Notes: generated by a model not told the origin, from the sequence alone. A stretch of DNA of 42,068 nt from Lachnospiraceae bacterium (GCA_017393285.1 JAFORL010000029.1:1-42068), one strand, 5' to 3'; shown: positions 1-9,657, numbered from the stretch's first letter. Program-made: numbers and translations.

Positions 1-3000
1 TATTGATACAGCACATGAACATGGTATCCGTGTTGTATTTGACGTGGTTATGAACCATTCAGGATATCCTGATGGATATACTATTGCAGAGTATTACGGT
101 GCTGATTCGCCTTTGTTAAATTCTGGTTGGCAAAAGACGTATTTTGGTATGGATGAGTCGAGTTTATCATTTGAATACGATTATTCTTCGTTAAAAGGTG
201 AGAATGGTATTCTTAAGTATGGTGATACATGGAACTCTAGTTGGTTTACTACTGCTTGGCAGAGAATGGTACAAGGTCGTTATGGCTCTGGTTATACCGA
301 ACAAGAGGGTGCAAGCTTGACTGCATGTAGTGGTGGATTACCTGATTTTAAAACAGAGAGTGGTTCTCAGTTAGGTATTCCTGATATTTTGTCTAAAAAA
401 TGGTCAAAAGAAGGCCGCTTGTCAGAAAAAACAAAAGAAACACAGGCGATGCTTTCAGCATGCGGATATGGATCGACAGCTACTGTAAAACAGTACTTAG
501 TTGCATGGTTAGCAAACTGGGTGCGTGAGTATGGAGTAGACGGTTATCGTTGTGATACTGCAAAACACGTTGGAATTGACTGTTGGGCAGATCTTAAATC
601 TCAGTGTGTTAAGGCATTAAATGAGTGGAGAAAGAACAACAGTGACAAAGAATGTTCAAAATGGACGGATGATTTCTGGATGACTGGAGAGGTTTTTAAT
701 CAGGGACTTAGCATGAATTATGGCGGTACTGATTATACACAGGGATTTGATTCATTGATTAACTTTACGTTCAAAGAAAAAGAAGAAAGCAGTGTTTCTG
801 ACTTAGATGCTATATTCAGTGAATATGCAACATATGCCCGTTCCAGTGAAAAAGGTGATCCATTGTCTTACATTTCATCTCATGATAAGGGAATTGGAGA
901 TAGAAGTGCAAATGCAGGAACTGCATTGCTTCTTTTACCAGGTGGTGTGCAGACCTACTATGGTGATGAAACAGGAAGACTAGGTGGTAGTAAAGAACAA
1001 TCTTGGCGTACAAATATGAACTGGTCAAGTATGAACAAGGAAATTCTTTCTAACTGGCAGAAGATTGGTAGATTTAGAAGAGGTCATATTTCTGTAGGAG
1101 CAGGTACTCATAAGAAATTGGCTGATTCACCATACACATTTAGCAGAACATACAAAGGAAAAGCAACAATCGGAGCAACAAAGGAAACTGCTTATCAAGA
1201 TGCGGTAGTTGTTGCACTTCCCGGAAGTAAGGGCACTTATGATATTACGGTTGGAGATACTTTTGCAGATGGTACAGAAGTAGTAGATGAATATTCAGAA
1301 GAAACATATACTGTATCTGGAGGAAAAGTAACTGGTGTTACCTGTGATGATAATGGAGTGATTTTACTTTCACAAGCAACAAAAAAAGCAAAGGTTAAAG
1401 CAACAGTAAAGAGTGGTACCGTTTCTGATGATACATATGCAGATGATACCATTACTGTTGAGTTTGCAACAGAAAATTTGAAGAATACAAAGATTTATGT
1501 AAATGGTTCAGCAGCTACACAAGCTGGAACAAATGGTTCGTTTGATGACAGTATTTCTTTAACTTTTGGGGAAGATACAGCTTATGAAGAAGCAACAAAA
1601 ATTAAGGTGACAGGTACTTCTACTATAGATGAATCAGCTTTTGAAAAAGAGTTTACTTATACACGTGCAAAGGAACCAGTGGTTGGTGGAACGGAAGCCA
1701 ATGGCTTGTATGTCAGAGTAAAGAAGAGCGATTTTGGTAGAGCACCACAGATATATGTTTATTCCGCAGATGCTAATAAGACACAAATATCTGCTGCTTG
1801 GCCAGGAGATGAGATGACACTTGATGGTGATTATTATGTCTACAGCAATGAAAGTGTTACAACAGAGGCAAGAGTTATCATTCACTCATATATTGCAAGT
1901 GTGGAAGAAAAACTAGATTGGAGAAGTTGTCCGAACCAAGAAGATCCAGATCCTGTGAAAAAAGCAGTTGAACTTGTGAAGGGAGCAACAGATGGTAGTT
2001 TCAAGTCTATCGACTTGGAGGATCCAACTGCAGTAAAAGGTACTGTAAATATACAATATAAGGATGTAAATGGAACGGTTATAAAATCTATCAAACGTGT
2101 TGGTAAAGTAGGCGATAGCTACCATGCACTGGCCGCTGAAAAAATGATTGTGAATGGTGCGGTATATAACCTTGATCAAGAAGAGAACAAACAAATTGGA
2201 ACCTTTGAAGAAACAGAAAAAACAGTTACTTTTGTGTATTTGAAGTCTGGAGAAACCAGACCTGTGATTACAGATGCACCAAGTACAGAAACACCAAGTA
2301 CAGAAACACCAAGTACAGAAACACCAAGTACAGAAACACCAAGCACACAGGTGCCAGGAACAGAATTGCCAAGTACACAAGTTCCAGCTACAGAGGCAGC
2401 AAATACATCATGCCCAGCTAGTAATGCGCCAAATACACCAGTAGTAACCCTTGCACCAACTACAACTACGGGTGCGACACAAGAACCTGGTTCTACACAG
2501 GCAGTAAGCACACAATTACCTGATGATGAAGAGCAAGTTACAGCAAATCCAAATGCTACACAGACGGTTGTAGATACACCTGCACCAAGTACGCAAGTGA
2601 CGGCACCAAGTAATCCTGGCCAAGTTTCTACAGCAGACTTAACTGTAACCATGCAGGGTTCACCAGAATATAAGCAAGTTGTTGGATATGTAGTGAATTT
2701 GGAGGCAACAGCAGCAGGCGGTTCAGCACAATATCAATACAAATTTGAAGTTACAGACGCAAGCAATATAAAAGTAGCATCTCAGATATATTCAGATAAC
2801 AATAAGTTTGCTTGGACACCGGATGAAGCTGGTAAATTTACTGTTACTGTATCTGCAAAAGACACAGTAAGTGGTACTGTAAAGACAGCTAGTTTAGATT
2901 ATACAATTTTAGCTAAATTATCAGTAAAACAGTTTATTGTAAAACGTTTGGCAAAATTAAAATATCAAATCAAAGCAAGTGCCAAGGGTGGTAACGGTTC

Positions 3001-3178
3001 TTACAAGTATATGTTTAGTTATACTTATAAAGGAAAAACTTATGTACTTAGAAAATATTCATCTGTAAGTACACTTAAGAAGAAATTTAAGAAAAAAGGA
3101 ACCTATACCTTTACTGTTTACATCAAAGATGCAAAAGGAAAAGTTGTAAAATCTGTGAAAAAGATAAAGGTAAAATAA
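1..3178 (+). CDS. Secreted GH13 alpha-amylase, multi-domain, 5'-truncated by the window edge
   Basis: The open frame runs from the first bases (frame of position 2) to the stop at 3176-3178, so the start and any signal peptide lie outside the window. All four GH13 conserved regions are visible: DVVMNH (about 41-58), GVDGYRCD with the nucleophile Asp at 554, GEVF with the acid/base Glu at 689, and SSHD with the third carboxylate Asp at 884. The likely role is cleavage of alpha-1,4-glucans such as starch outside the cell. After the barrel and its C domain come a segment like starch-binding module CBM26 (about 1690-1920, with the AAWPG signature), a MucBP-like domain (about 2035-2250), a Thr/Pro/Ser linker with four 15-bp units, and Ig-like domains ending in a Lys/Tyr-rich tail. 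No LPXTG anchor is seen; the basic tail may hold the protein to the wall. A terminator follows. The GH13 call is firm; exact substrate preference cannot be read. Confidence 0.93.
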   Translation, partial: IDTAHEHGIRVVFDVVMNHSGYPDGYTIAEYYGADSPLLNSGWQKTYFGMDESSLSFEYDYSSLKGENGILKYGDTWNSSWFTTAWQRMVQGRYGSGYTEQEGASLTACSGGLPDFKTESGSQLGIPDILSKKWSKEGRLSEKTKETQAMLSACGYGSTATVKQYLVAWLANWVREYGVDGYRCDTAKHVGIDCWADLKSQCVKALNEWRKNNSDKECSKWTDDFWMTGEVFNQGLSMNYGGTDYTQGFDSLINFTFKEKEESSVSDLDAIFSEYATYARSSEKGDPLSYISSHDKGIGDRSANAGTALLLLPGGVQTYYGDETGRLGGSKEQSWRTNMNWSSMNKEILSNWQKIGRFRRGHISVGAGTHKKLADSPYTFSRTYKGKATIGATKETAYQDAVVVALPGSKGTYDITVGDTFADGTEVVDEYSEETYTVSGGKVTGVTCDDNGVILLSQATKKAKVKATVKSGTVSDDTYADDTITVEFATENLKNTKIYVNGSAATQAGTNGSFDDSISLTFGEDTAYEEATKIKVTGTSTIDESAFEKEFTYTRAKEPVVGGTEANGLYVRVKKSDFGRAPQIYVYSADANKTQISAAWPGDEMTLDGDYYVYSNESVTTEARVIIHSYIASVEEKLDWRSCPNQEDPDPVKKAVELVKGATDGSFKSIDLEDPTAVKGTVNIQYKDVNGTVIKSIKRVGKVGDSYHALAAEKMIVNGAVYNLDQEENKQIGTFEETEKTVTFVYLKSGETRPVITDAPSTETPSTETPSTETPSTETPSTQVPGTELPSTQVPATEAANTSCPASNAPNTPVVTLAPTTTTGATQEPGSTQAVSTQLPDDEEQVTANPNATQTVVDTPAPSTQVTAPSNPGQVSTADLTVTMQGSPEYKQVVGYVVNLEATAAGGSAQYQYKFEVTDASNIKVASQIYSDNNKFAWTPDEAGKFTVTVSAKDTVSGTVKTASLDYTILAKLSVKQFIVKRLAKLKYQIKASAKGGNGSYKYMFSYTYKGKTYVLRKYSSVSTLKKKFKKKGTYTFTVYIKDAKGKVVKSVKKIKVK
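2279..2338 (+). repeat. Four perfect tandem 15-bp units encoding PSTET
   Basis: Four identical 15-bp copies (CCAAGTACAGAAACA) encode a repeated Pro-Ser-Thr-Glu-Thr linker inside the amylase gene. The flanking sequence to about 2630 keeps the same Thr/Pro-rich character with degenerate units. The copies are identical at the DNA level, so the number may vary between strains by slippage. It probably acts as a flexible spacer between the catalytic part and the C-terminal domains. Confidence 0.9.
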
Positions 3179-3257
3179 AAAAGTAAAAAATGGAAAAAAG
3201 TTATGTGTAGGTAGAAAGTATATGATATTAGAAAGAGACGCATATACAGTAATTTTA

Positions 3258-3297
3258 GAGGTTGGAAGTTAATACTTCCGGCCTCTATGTTTTTTTT
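3258..3297 (+). terminator. Intrinsic terminator after the amylase gene
   Basis: An 11-bp stem (GAGGTTGGAAG at 3258-3268 with CTTCCGGCCTC at 3275-3285, two G-U pairs) with a 6-nt loop is followed by a T-rich run. It lies 80 bp after the amylase stop. Confidence 0.85.
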
Positions 3298-3381
3298 ATC
3301 ATAGGGTTAGGATATTTGGAAAATAATTCGATAATATATATATATGGGATTAGTACAGGAGTTTGGAAAGGCGGGATAGAT

Positions 3382-3990
3382 ATGAATAAAGTAATTACAA
3401 TTAGCAGGCAGTACGGAAGTGGAGGAAGAGAAATTGGAAAGCGTTTGGCAGAGCATTATCTAATACCTTTTTATGATAATGAAATTATTGCCAATGCTGC
3501 AAAGGAAAGTGGATTTGCAGAAGTAGCGTTTGAAAAAGCGGAAGAAAAAGCTACCAATAGTTTTCTGTATTCCCTTGCTATGGGAATGAGTGCTTATGGA
3601 AACATGGATATGGGATTTAGTACTATGTCTGTGGATGATCGTTTATTTTTGGCGGAAACAAAAGTTACAAGACGATTTGCACAGGAAGGTCCATGTGTGA
3701 TTGTGGGAAGATGTGCAGACTATGTACTGAAGGATTTGCCAAACATTGTGAATGTGTTTATTTCTGCTGATATGTCTGCAAGAGTAAAACGTGCAGTAGA
3801 ATCTTATGGCTTGCCAGAAACTAAAGCAGAGGAGAGTATCATTAAATTTGATAAGCGTAGAAGTAATTATTATAGTTTCCATACAGGAAATAAATGGGGA
3901 GATGTGAAAAACTATCATATTGCTCTTCGTAGTGATTATGCGGGTATTCCACAAACGGTGAATGCGCTTGTGGAATATATAGGAAAATAA
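3382..3990 (+). CDS. Cytidylate kinase-like family protein (P-loop nucleotide kinase)
   Basis: A 202-residue protein opening with VITISRQYGSGGREIGKRLAE (residues 4-24). This is the P-loop region typical of the cytidylate kinase-like family (PF13189), which is common in Clostridia and distinct from the housekeeping Cmk. Its substrate is not established; nucleoside monophosphate phosphorylation is inferred from the fold. ATG 3382 is preferred because it sits behind a GGAAAGGCGGG ribosome site and the family motif starts at once. The open frame continues upstream to 3262, but that extension would be translated from inside the terminator stem. It is a single gene between the amylase terminator and a convergent unknown gene that ends 26 bp away. 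Family confidence is good, function uncertain. Confidence 0.85.
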   Translation: MNKVITISRQYGSGGREIGKRLAEHYLIPFYDNEIIANAAKESGFAEVAFEKAEEKATNSFLYSLAMGMSAYGNMDMGFSTMSVDDRLFLAETKVTRRFAQEGPCVIVGRCADYVLKDLPNIVNVFISADMSARVKRAVESYGLPETKAEESIIKFDKRRSNYYSFHTGNKWGDVKNYHIALRSDYAGIPQTVNALVEYIGK

Positions 3991-4016
3991 AAAATGCGAT
4001 TTATTCAGGTAAATGA

Positions 4017-4697
4017 TTAGTATTTTTTATTTCGTTTTAATACTTCGTTTTTGTATGCTTGTGCCACACGCATTAATTCGTTATATTGCGTTGTGGCACT
4101 TTTTATTTGTTGTTGTAACTGATTTATTTTGTTTTCGTAGATATTTTTTAAGCTATTTTGGCTTTCAGAAAATGCGACCTGTAATTCACGAATTTTTGAC
4201 TCGTAATCTGACTGTGCACATAGAAAATGCCAGGATAAGTTATCGTCCCAATAGCCAAAAGAAATGGTATCATTCTCTGATTGGTAGGAAAACATGAGAA
4301 AACCATTTGAAAGTGGGGTGCAAGTAAGGGGTGTAAGGTTTTTGGGAAAATAGGCATTTTTTAAAGTATTTTTTAAAATGTTAATTTGTTGCACTTGGTA
4401 TTGTTCTGTTTTATACCAACAGGTAAGAAAAAGTTGCTGCTCTATGATATGGAGATGCATTTGCTTAGGTGAATACGGTAAGTGGAGCGCCAGACATAAA
4501 GTGTGCGGATATAGGAATACCATCAGTGTAGATTGCGTAGAAATATAACAATAGTAGAATTGATTTTGGAAGGATATCGTCTGTAATTGTTGTGCATAAT
4601 CTTTGGCAAGAAGTATAGGCTGATGGTTGCTGAAGACAGATTTTTGCAAGGTATAGAGATGTTGTTGGACAACGAAAAGTGGAAAGTCAAAACACAT
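4017..4697 (-). CDS. Hypothetical protein with C-terminal coiled coil
   Basis: A 226-residue protein I do not recognise. The first two thirds are rich in Gln, Tyr, Leu and Phe, with no signal peptide or clear membrane helix. The last 60 or so residues (from about 163) are Gln/Lys/Glu-rich with a heptad-like pattern, so a coiled coil is likely. The start at 4697 is chosen because a GGGGG ribosome site lies at the right distance upstream; the frame stays open for 16 more codons to 4745 without such a site. It converges on the kinase-like gene and is divergent from the cysteine-rich gene at 4823. A long frame on the opposite strand (4013-4297) has less coding character. It may be a structural or scaffolding protein, but no function can be assigned. 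Confidence 0.6.
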   Translation of the reverse strand: MCFDFPLFVVQQHLYTLQKSVFSNHQPILLAKDYAQQLQTISFQNQFYYCYISTQSTLMVFLYPHTLCLALHLPYSPKQMHLHIIEQQLFLTCWYKTEQYQVQQINILKNTLKNAYFPKNLTPLTCTPLSNGFLMFSYQSENDTISFGYWDDNLSWHFLCAQSDYESKIRELQVAFSESQNSLKNIYENKINQLQQQIKSATTQYNELMRVAQAYKNEVLKRNKKY

Positions 4698-4822
4698 AAG
4701 TATGCCCCCATTAGACTTCTGAAAATTTGTAATAATTATATGCAAAAAGGGAAGAAATAGAATAATTTATTGCACCAACTATAAAAATTGGACATAGTAT
4801 ATAGTAACAAATCAGAAAGGAA

Positions 4823-5821
4823 ATGAAGAAGTGGTTGGAAATTTTCAAATTATTTCTTCATGATAGAAGTATGGGAAAATGTAAATGTAGAAGTCGAAAT
4901 CGAATTGTGAGTAATGTAGTGCAACAAATGGAATCCTGTGCCTGTGGTAAAGGAGATGTTTGTAATAATCCGGAATGTGGAGAACCACGTCTGTTGAGTT
5001 TATATGCACCGGTAATTTACGACGAGGTAGGGATTAATTTATGTAGTACCTTACAGCTGACAGGGGAAGAATTAACCACATTTCAAAGTTTTACAACAGC
5101 AACAAATGGAACACTAAAAGTCATTAATGTAGATTTTACAGTTGGAGAAGTATCCACACCGGAAGACCCCGTTGTAACCGTGCGTCAAATCAATGGAAGA
5201 GTAAATTGTTATGAAATTTCATTGACCAATATGATCGTAACTTTTGCGATGAATTTGTATGACAATAATTGTAATTTATTGGGAACCATTTATCCGAGTT
5301 TTACCTTTTTGCCAGCAGATGAAACGGATCCGGAAGCGGATGAAGATACCAATCCAACTTCTGTAGTTTTGGAATTGTTTGCACCATATGGTGTGTCTTA
5401 TGATGATGTTACAACTACGCCAACCCCAACTATCAATTATATTGGATATGGGACAGAGAATGCAATGGTTCGGCAAGGAATTAATTTATATGCCTTGGGT
5501 AAATTGTTGGATTTTGATATTGTAGATGGAACCATTACAGCGGGTGTGACAATGGTATTACAAAGTTTGTACTATGGAGGGTATAAAGTTGCTTCACAGG
5601 GTAAAATAGATGTACCTAAGGGAAGTATTTTGTCTCCGGAGGACAGTGATTGCATGCGGTTTGTGGCAGGAGATTTATTGGATTTAGAAATAAAACCATT
5701 AGATTTAGGTGCACCATGTTATGAAGAAAATAAAAAGATAGATTTGACACCAATTACAGCTCCATGCGGAACTTGTAATCAAGAGGATAACTGTCCACAA
5801 GAGGCAGGTGGGAATCATTAA
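4823..5821 (+). CDS. Unknown protein with cysteine-rich ends
   Basis: A 332-residue protein without a recognised family. Cysteines cluster at both ends: CKC at residues 20-22, then C39, C41, C47 and C52, and a C-terminal group with CGTC and NCPQ. The middle (about 60-290) is acidic, rich in beta-branched residues and predicted to be mainly beta strand. No signal peptide or membrane helix is obvious. The clustered Cys could bind metal or form cross-links, as in some spore-coat and exosporium proteins; that is inference only. Either ATG 4823 or the in-frame ATG 4871 could be the start. The first has an AGAAAGG site at very short spacing and the second has none, so 4823 is kept. It stands alone, with a weak promoter candidate at 4770-4798. 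Confidence 0.7.
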   Translation: MKKWLEIFKLFLHDRSMGKCKCRSRNRIVSNVVQQMESCACGKGDVCNNPECGEPRLLSLYAPVIYDEVGINLCSTLQLTGEELTTFQSFTTATNGTLKVINVDFTVGEVSTPEDPVVTVRQINGRVNCYEISLTNMIVTFAMNLYDNNCNLLGTIYPSFTFLPADETDPEADEDTNPTSVVLELFAPYGVSYDDVTTTPTPTINYIGYGTENAMVRQGINLYALGKLLDFDIVDGTITAGVTMVLQSLYYGGYKVASQGKIDVPKGSILSPEDSDCMRFVAGDLLDLEIKPLDLGAPCYEENKKIDLTPITAPCGTCNQEDNCPQEAGGNH

Positions 5822-5864
5822 TATCGTAACCAGTGCAATTCTTTGGTTGGTTTTTCTTTATTTT

Positions 5865-5893
5865 TCTGGCAATTGATGAATGACTCGGCTGAA
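5865..5893 (-). repeat. Dispersed 29-31 nt repeat, copy 1
   Basis: TCTGGCAATTGATGAATG followed by ACTCGGCTGAA matches the copy at 25721 with two mismatches in 29 nt, in the same orientation. A third copy is inverted at 20909. All are intergenic. Confidence 0.75.
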
Positions 5894-5967
5894 GGCTTAC
5901 TTCATATATAGACCTGTTTGTGCATGGGGTTAGATTGTTAAGTAGATTAGCTTATTAGCAAGGGGGC

Positions 5968-5996
5968 TTGCAGAAGCTATCTGCTGACACTATAAT
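5968..5996 (+). promoter_or_regulatory. Candidate promoter for gltX
   Basis: TTGCAG (5968-5973), a 17-bp spacer and a perfect TATAAT (5991-5996). The -35 matches the consensus only in part. Confidence 0.55.
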
Positions 5997-6137
5997 ATAT
6001 GCAAATGTTTCCTTTACAAAAAGGGAAAATTGGGATATAGTAATAAGGTACGCTAACATGTGGGTTAAGTTTGCAACCATCATTCAATTGGTGTTAAGAA
6101 AGATTCAATACAATAGAGTGTCAGAACGGAGGAAAAT

Positions 6138-7589
6138 ATGAGTACAGTAAGAACAAGATTTGCCCCAAGTCCAACAGGAAGAATGCATGTGGGTAATTTA
6201 AGAACAGCATTATATGCATATTTGGTAGCCAAACATGAAGATGGCCAATTTTTATTGAGAATTGAAGATACTGATCAAGAACGTTTTGTAGAAGGTGCAG
6301 TAGATATTATTTACCATACCATGCAGGAAACCGGTTTGATACATGATGAAGGCCCTGATAAAGATGGTGGATGTGGTCCATATGTGCAAAGCGAAAGACA
6401 GGCAAAAGGTATCTATTTAGAATACGCAAAGCAGTTGATAGAAAAAGGAGAAGCGTATTATTGTTTTTGTGATAAGGAAAGATTGGATTCTTTAGCTACT
6501 AAGATTGATGAGTCGAAGCAGATTGTACAGTATGATAAGCACTGTTTGGCTTTGTCGAAAGAAGAAGTGGAAGAAAAATTAAAGAGTGGTATTCCTTATG
6601 TAATCCGTCAAAATATACCAAGAGAAGGTACTACAACATTTCATGATATTATTTATGGAGACATTACGGTAGATAATGCAGAATTAGATGATATGATTTT
6701 AATTAAGTCTGATGGTTATCCAACCTACAATTTTGCTAATGTGGTAGATGATCATTTGATGGGAATTACCCATGTAGTTCGTGGAAATGAATATTTGTCT
6801 TCTTCTCCAAAATACAATCGTTTATATGAAGCATTTGGTTGGCAGGTTCCAGAGTATATTCATTGTCCTTTAATTACAGACGAGAATCATAAAAAATTAA
6901 GTAAAAGAAGTGGACATTCCTCTTTTGAAGATTTGTTAGAACAGGGATTTTTAACAGAAGCCATTGTAAATTTCGTTGCTTTATTGGGTTGGAGTCCGGA
7001 ATCGGACAATGAGATTTTCTCTTTGGAGGAATTGGTAAAAGAATTTGATTATCATCGAATCAACAAAGCACCAGCTGTTTTTGATATGGTAAAATTGAAA
7101 TGGATGAACGGCGAATATATGAAAGCTATGGATTTTGATCAATTTTATGAAATGGCTTTGCCATATATAAAGGCTGTGATTAAAAAGGATATGGATTTCA
7201 AGAAGATTGCACAGATGGTAAAAACAAGAATTGAAGTTTTCCCTGATATTGCAAATCATATTGACTTTTTCCAAGAAATGCCAGAATATAGCGTAGATAT
7301 GTATACACATAAGAAGATGAAGACCAATGCGGAGAATTCTTTACAATTATTACAAGAAGTTTTACCGGTATTGGAAGAGCAGGAAGATTACTCAAATGAT
7401 GCATTATTTGAAGTGTTATCTGCGTTTGGTAAAGCACATGAATATAAGACCGGCTTTGTTATGTGGCCACTTAGAACTGCACTTTCTGGTAAGCAAATGA
7501 CACCAGGAGGGGCAACAGAATTAATGGAATTACTTGGGAAAGAAGAAACCCTTGTACGTGTGAAGAATGCCATTGCTAAATTATCATAG
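6138..7589 (+). CDS. gltX: Glutamyl-tRNA synthetase
   Basis: A 483-residue class I aminoacyl-tRNA synthetase that charges tRNA-Glu (and in many Firmicutes tRNA-Gln as well) with glutamate in the cytoplasm. The HIGH-type motif [13 protein letters not shown] is at residues 9-21 and the KMSKS-type motif reads KKLSKRSG near residue 252. Length and the C-terminal helical anticodon-binding region fit the bacterial family. ATG 6138 follows an ACGGAGGAAAAT ribosome site. It appears to be transcribed from its own promoter about 140 bp upstream, without a T-box. A structured stretch ending in a T-run follows before the helicase gene. Confidence 0.97.
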   Translation: MSTVRTRFAPSPTGRMHVGNLRTALYAYLVAKHEDGQFLLRIEDTDQERFVEGAVDIIYHTMQETGLIHDEGPDKDGGCGPYVQSERQAKGIYLEYAKQLIEKGEAYYCFCDKERLDSLATKIDESKQIVQYDKHCLALSKEEVEEKLKSGIPYVIRQNIPREGTTTFHDIIYGDITVDNAELDDMILIKSDGYPTYNFANVVDDHLMGITHVVRGNEYLSSSPKYNRLYEAFGWQVPEYIHCPLITDENHKKLSKRSGHSSFEDLLEQGFLTEAIVNFVALLGWSPESDNEIFSLEELVKEFDYHRINKAPAVFDMVKLKWMNGEYMKAMDFDQFYEMALPYIKAVIKKDMDFKKIAQMVKTRIEVFPDIANHIDFFQEMPEYSVDMYTHKKMKTNAENSLQLLQEVLPVLEEQEDYSNDALFEVLSAFGKAHEYKTGFVMWPLRTALSGKQMTPGGATELMELLGKEETLVRVKNAIAKLS

Positions 7590-7608
7590 TTACTAACAGA
7601 ATAATTAT

Positions 7609-7733
7609 CACAAGTATTTTTCTTTTCTCTCTCTCTTTGATTTTGTGCTGTAGGATTTGTATCAACCTTCTTTTGGTTGAAGGAAATGCTCCTATGCAAG
7701 AGCGTGTATAGAGGAAAAGTACTTGTGTTTTTT
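7609..7733 (+). terminator. Long rod-like hairpin with T-run between gltX and the helicase gene
   Basis: A 14-bp closing stem (CACAAGTATTTTTC at 7609-7622 with GAAAAGTACTTGTG at 7714-7727, one G-U pair) encloses about 90 nt. Inside are a second stem (TAGGA 7651 with TCCTA 7690) and an apical hairpin (TCAACC 7662-7667 with GGTTGA 7675-7680). A run of T follows. It can end gltX transcription or act as an attenuator or small RNA ahead of the helicase gene, whose ATG is 25 nt further on. The large enclosed region is unusual for a simple terminator. Confidence 0.6.
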
Positions 7734-7758
7734 TATAGAGGATATTGAATGAGGAAAT

Positions 7759-9624
7759 ATGAAAATAAAGGAACCGAAATTTAATGATGCACAACAAAAG
7801 GCAGTATTTCATAATAAGGGGCCGATGATGGTTTTAGCTGGTCCTGGATCGGGAAAAACATTAGTGATTACCCATCGAACCAAACAATTAATTGAAAAAT
7901 ACCATATAGAGCCGAGTAAGATTTTGGTAATTACTTTTACAAAAGCAGCTGCAGAAGAAATGAAAAATCGATTTCAGCGCTTGATGGGTGGAAAATATGT
8001 ACCTGTTCGATTTGGAACATTTCATGCTGTTTTTTTTACTGTGCTCAAATATGCCTATCATTTTAATGCCAATAATATTATTAGAGAAAGCGATAAAAAA
8101 CGTATCTTACTGGAAATTATTGAACATTTAGATTTAGATATGGAAGATACCAATGATTTCATAAAAGATATTACAAGTGAAATTAGTTTGGTAAAAGGCG
8201 AGATGATTTCTTTAGAGCATTATTTTCCTATGAATTGTCCCAAAGATGTGTTCCAAAAAATCTATACCAGGTATAATCAAGCCTTAGAACGAAAGGGCTG
8301 GATTGATTTTGAGGATATGCTGGTTATGTGTTATGATTTGTTTGTGCAAAGACCAGATATTCTTGCACAATGGCAAAAACAATTTACCTATATTTTGATT
8401 GATGAATTTCAAGATATCAATAAAGTCCAGTATGATATTATACGGATGCTTGCAAAACCTGAAGATAATTTGTTTATTGTAGGTGACGATGATCAGTCTA
8501 TTTATCGATTCCGCGGCGCTAAGCCAGAAATTATGTTGCAATTTGAACAGGTATATCCCAAAGCAAAAAAAGTTTTCTTAGATATGAATTATCGCTCGAC
8601 CCAATGTATAGTGCAGACAGCTGCCATGATTATATCCAATAACAAAAAACGTTTTCCTAAAAATATCAGGACAGAGAACGCACGGGGGACAGAAGTGGCA
8701 ATTCGTGAATTTGAAACGGTAAAGGCACAAAATGAACGAGTGGTAGAGCTGATACAGTCTTATCAAAAACAGGGGGTTCCTTTGTCGGAGATTGCTATTT
8801 TATTTCGGACAAATACACAACCACGAGCACTTTTGAGTAAGTGTATGGAGTATAATATTCCCTTTGTTATGAAAGAGCAGGTGCCTAATATTTATGATCA
8901 TTGGATTGCAAAAAACATGATTGCTTATTTTCAGTTAGCACTTGGAAAACGAGAACGCAGTTTGTTTTTACAAGTGGCGAATCGTCCCAAACGATATTTG
9001 AGTCGGCAATCTTTTGATACAGCAGAGATTAGCTTTGAACGCCTGCGAACCTTTTATCAAGATAAAAAATGGATGCTGGATCGGATTGATGCGTTTGAAG
9101 AAGATTTACAAATGATTTCTACAATGACACCTTATGCAGCTATGAATTATATTAGAAAAGCGATAGATTATGAAAGTTATTTGGAAGAATATGCTGCATA
9201 TAGACATATCAAAGTGGAAGAACTTTTGGATTTATTAGATGAATTAATGGAAATGGCAAAACCTTATCGAACCTATAAGGAATGGTTTCAACATATTCAA
9301 AAATATCAAGAGGAAATTACACAAAAGACGCAAAAAAAACAAAATGAAATGGAAGATGGAGTTGCCTTTGTCACCATGCATGGCTCTAAAGGGTTAGAGT
9401 ATGAGGTGGTGATTATCATTGACGTCAATGAGGGGATTATACCACATCAAAAAGCGGTTTTAGAAGAAGACGTAGAGGAAGAACGTCGAATGTTTTATGT
9501 GGCTGTTACAAGGGCGAAAAAAGACTTATATATCTTTTTTGCCAAGGAACGTTTCCAAAAAGAGCAGAGCATGTCTAGGTTTGTTGCTGAATTGTTACAA
9601 GCAGAAGGAAATGACTCAGAGTAG
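7759..9624 (+). CDS. UvrD/Rep/PcrA-like superfamily 1A DNA helicase
   Basis: A 621-residue ATP-driven 3'-5' DNA helicase with all the main SF1A motifs: Walker A AGPGSGKT (27-34), LIDEFQD (213-219), GDDDQSIYRFRGA, NYRST, VAFVTMHGSKGLEYE and the arginine-finger motif YVAVTRA (about 580). It is about 100 residues shorter than typical PcrA and lacks the long PcrA C-terminal tail that contacts RNA polymerase, so it is probably a second, PcrA-like helicase rather than the essential PcrA. The expected job is removing proteins or strands during repair and replication. ATG 7759 follows a GAGGAAAT ribosome site. A 135-bp dispersed repeat begins 33 bp after its stop. Confidence 0.93.
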   Translation: MKIKEPKFNDAQQKAVFHNKGPMMVLAGPGSGKTLVITHRTKQLIEKYHIEPSKILVITFTKAAAEEMKNRFQRLMGGKYVPVRFGTFHAVFFTVLKYAYHFNANNIIRESDKKRILLEIIEHLDLDMEDTNDFIKDITSEISLVKGEMISLEHYFPMNCPKDVFQKIYTRYNQALERKGWIDFEDMLVMCYDLFVQRPDILAQWQKQFTYILIDEFQDINKVQYDIIRMLAKPEDNLFIVGDDDQSIYRFRGAKPEIMLQFEQVYPKAKKVFLDMNYRSTQCIVQTAAMIISNNKKRFPKNIRTENARGTEVAIREFETVKAQNERVVELIQSYQKQGVPLSEIAILFRTNTQPRALLSKCMEYNIPFVMKEQVPNIYDHWIAKNMIAYFQLALGKRERSLFLQVANRPKRYLSRQSFDTAEISFERLRTFYQDKKWMLDRIDAFEEDLQMISTMTPYAAMNYIRKAIDYESYLEEYAAYRHIKVEELLDLLDELMEMAKPYRTYKEWFQHIQKYQEEITQKTQKKQNEMEDGVAFVTMHGSKGLEYEVVIIIDVNEGIIPHQKAVLEEDVEEERRMFYVAVTRAKKDLYIFFAKERFQKEQSMSRFVAELLQAEGNDSE

Positions 9625-9657
9625 GTCTGATTTGTTATGGAATGGGACAATTTTTTG

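Larger units (their letters stand above)
5822..6137. other. 316-bp intergenic region: dispersed repeat copy and gltX leader
   Basis: It holds a copy of the 29-31 nt dispersed repeat at 5865-5893, a promoter candidate at 5968-5996 and a leader of roughly 130 nt before gltX. I looked for a T-box (the conserved GGTGGNACCGCG-type element) because the next gene is a tRNA synthetase, and found none. Confidence 0.6.

Noticed and set aside
2279-2338. CRISPR-like array
   Set aside because: The 15-bp units are back to back without spacers and encode a Pro/Thr-rich linker in frame.
3262-3381. Upstream extension of the cytidylate kinase-like gene
   Set aside because: The extension starts at a TTG inside the terminator stem and lacks a ribosome site; ATG 3382 has one and the family motif begins there.
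4013-4297. 94-codon plus-strand frame opposite the unknown minus-strand gene
   Set aside because: No ribosome site; the minus-strand frame is longer and has a good site, so this is treated as its shadow.
5822-6137. T-box riboswitch upstream of gltX
   Set aside because: No T-box core (GGTGGNACCGCG-like) or specifier loop was found; the same holds upstream of cysS.
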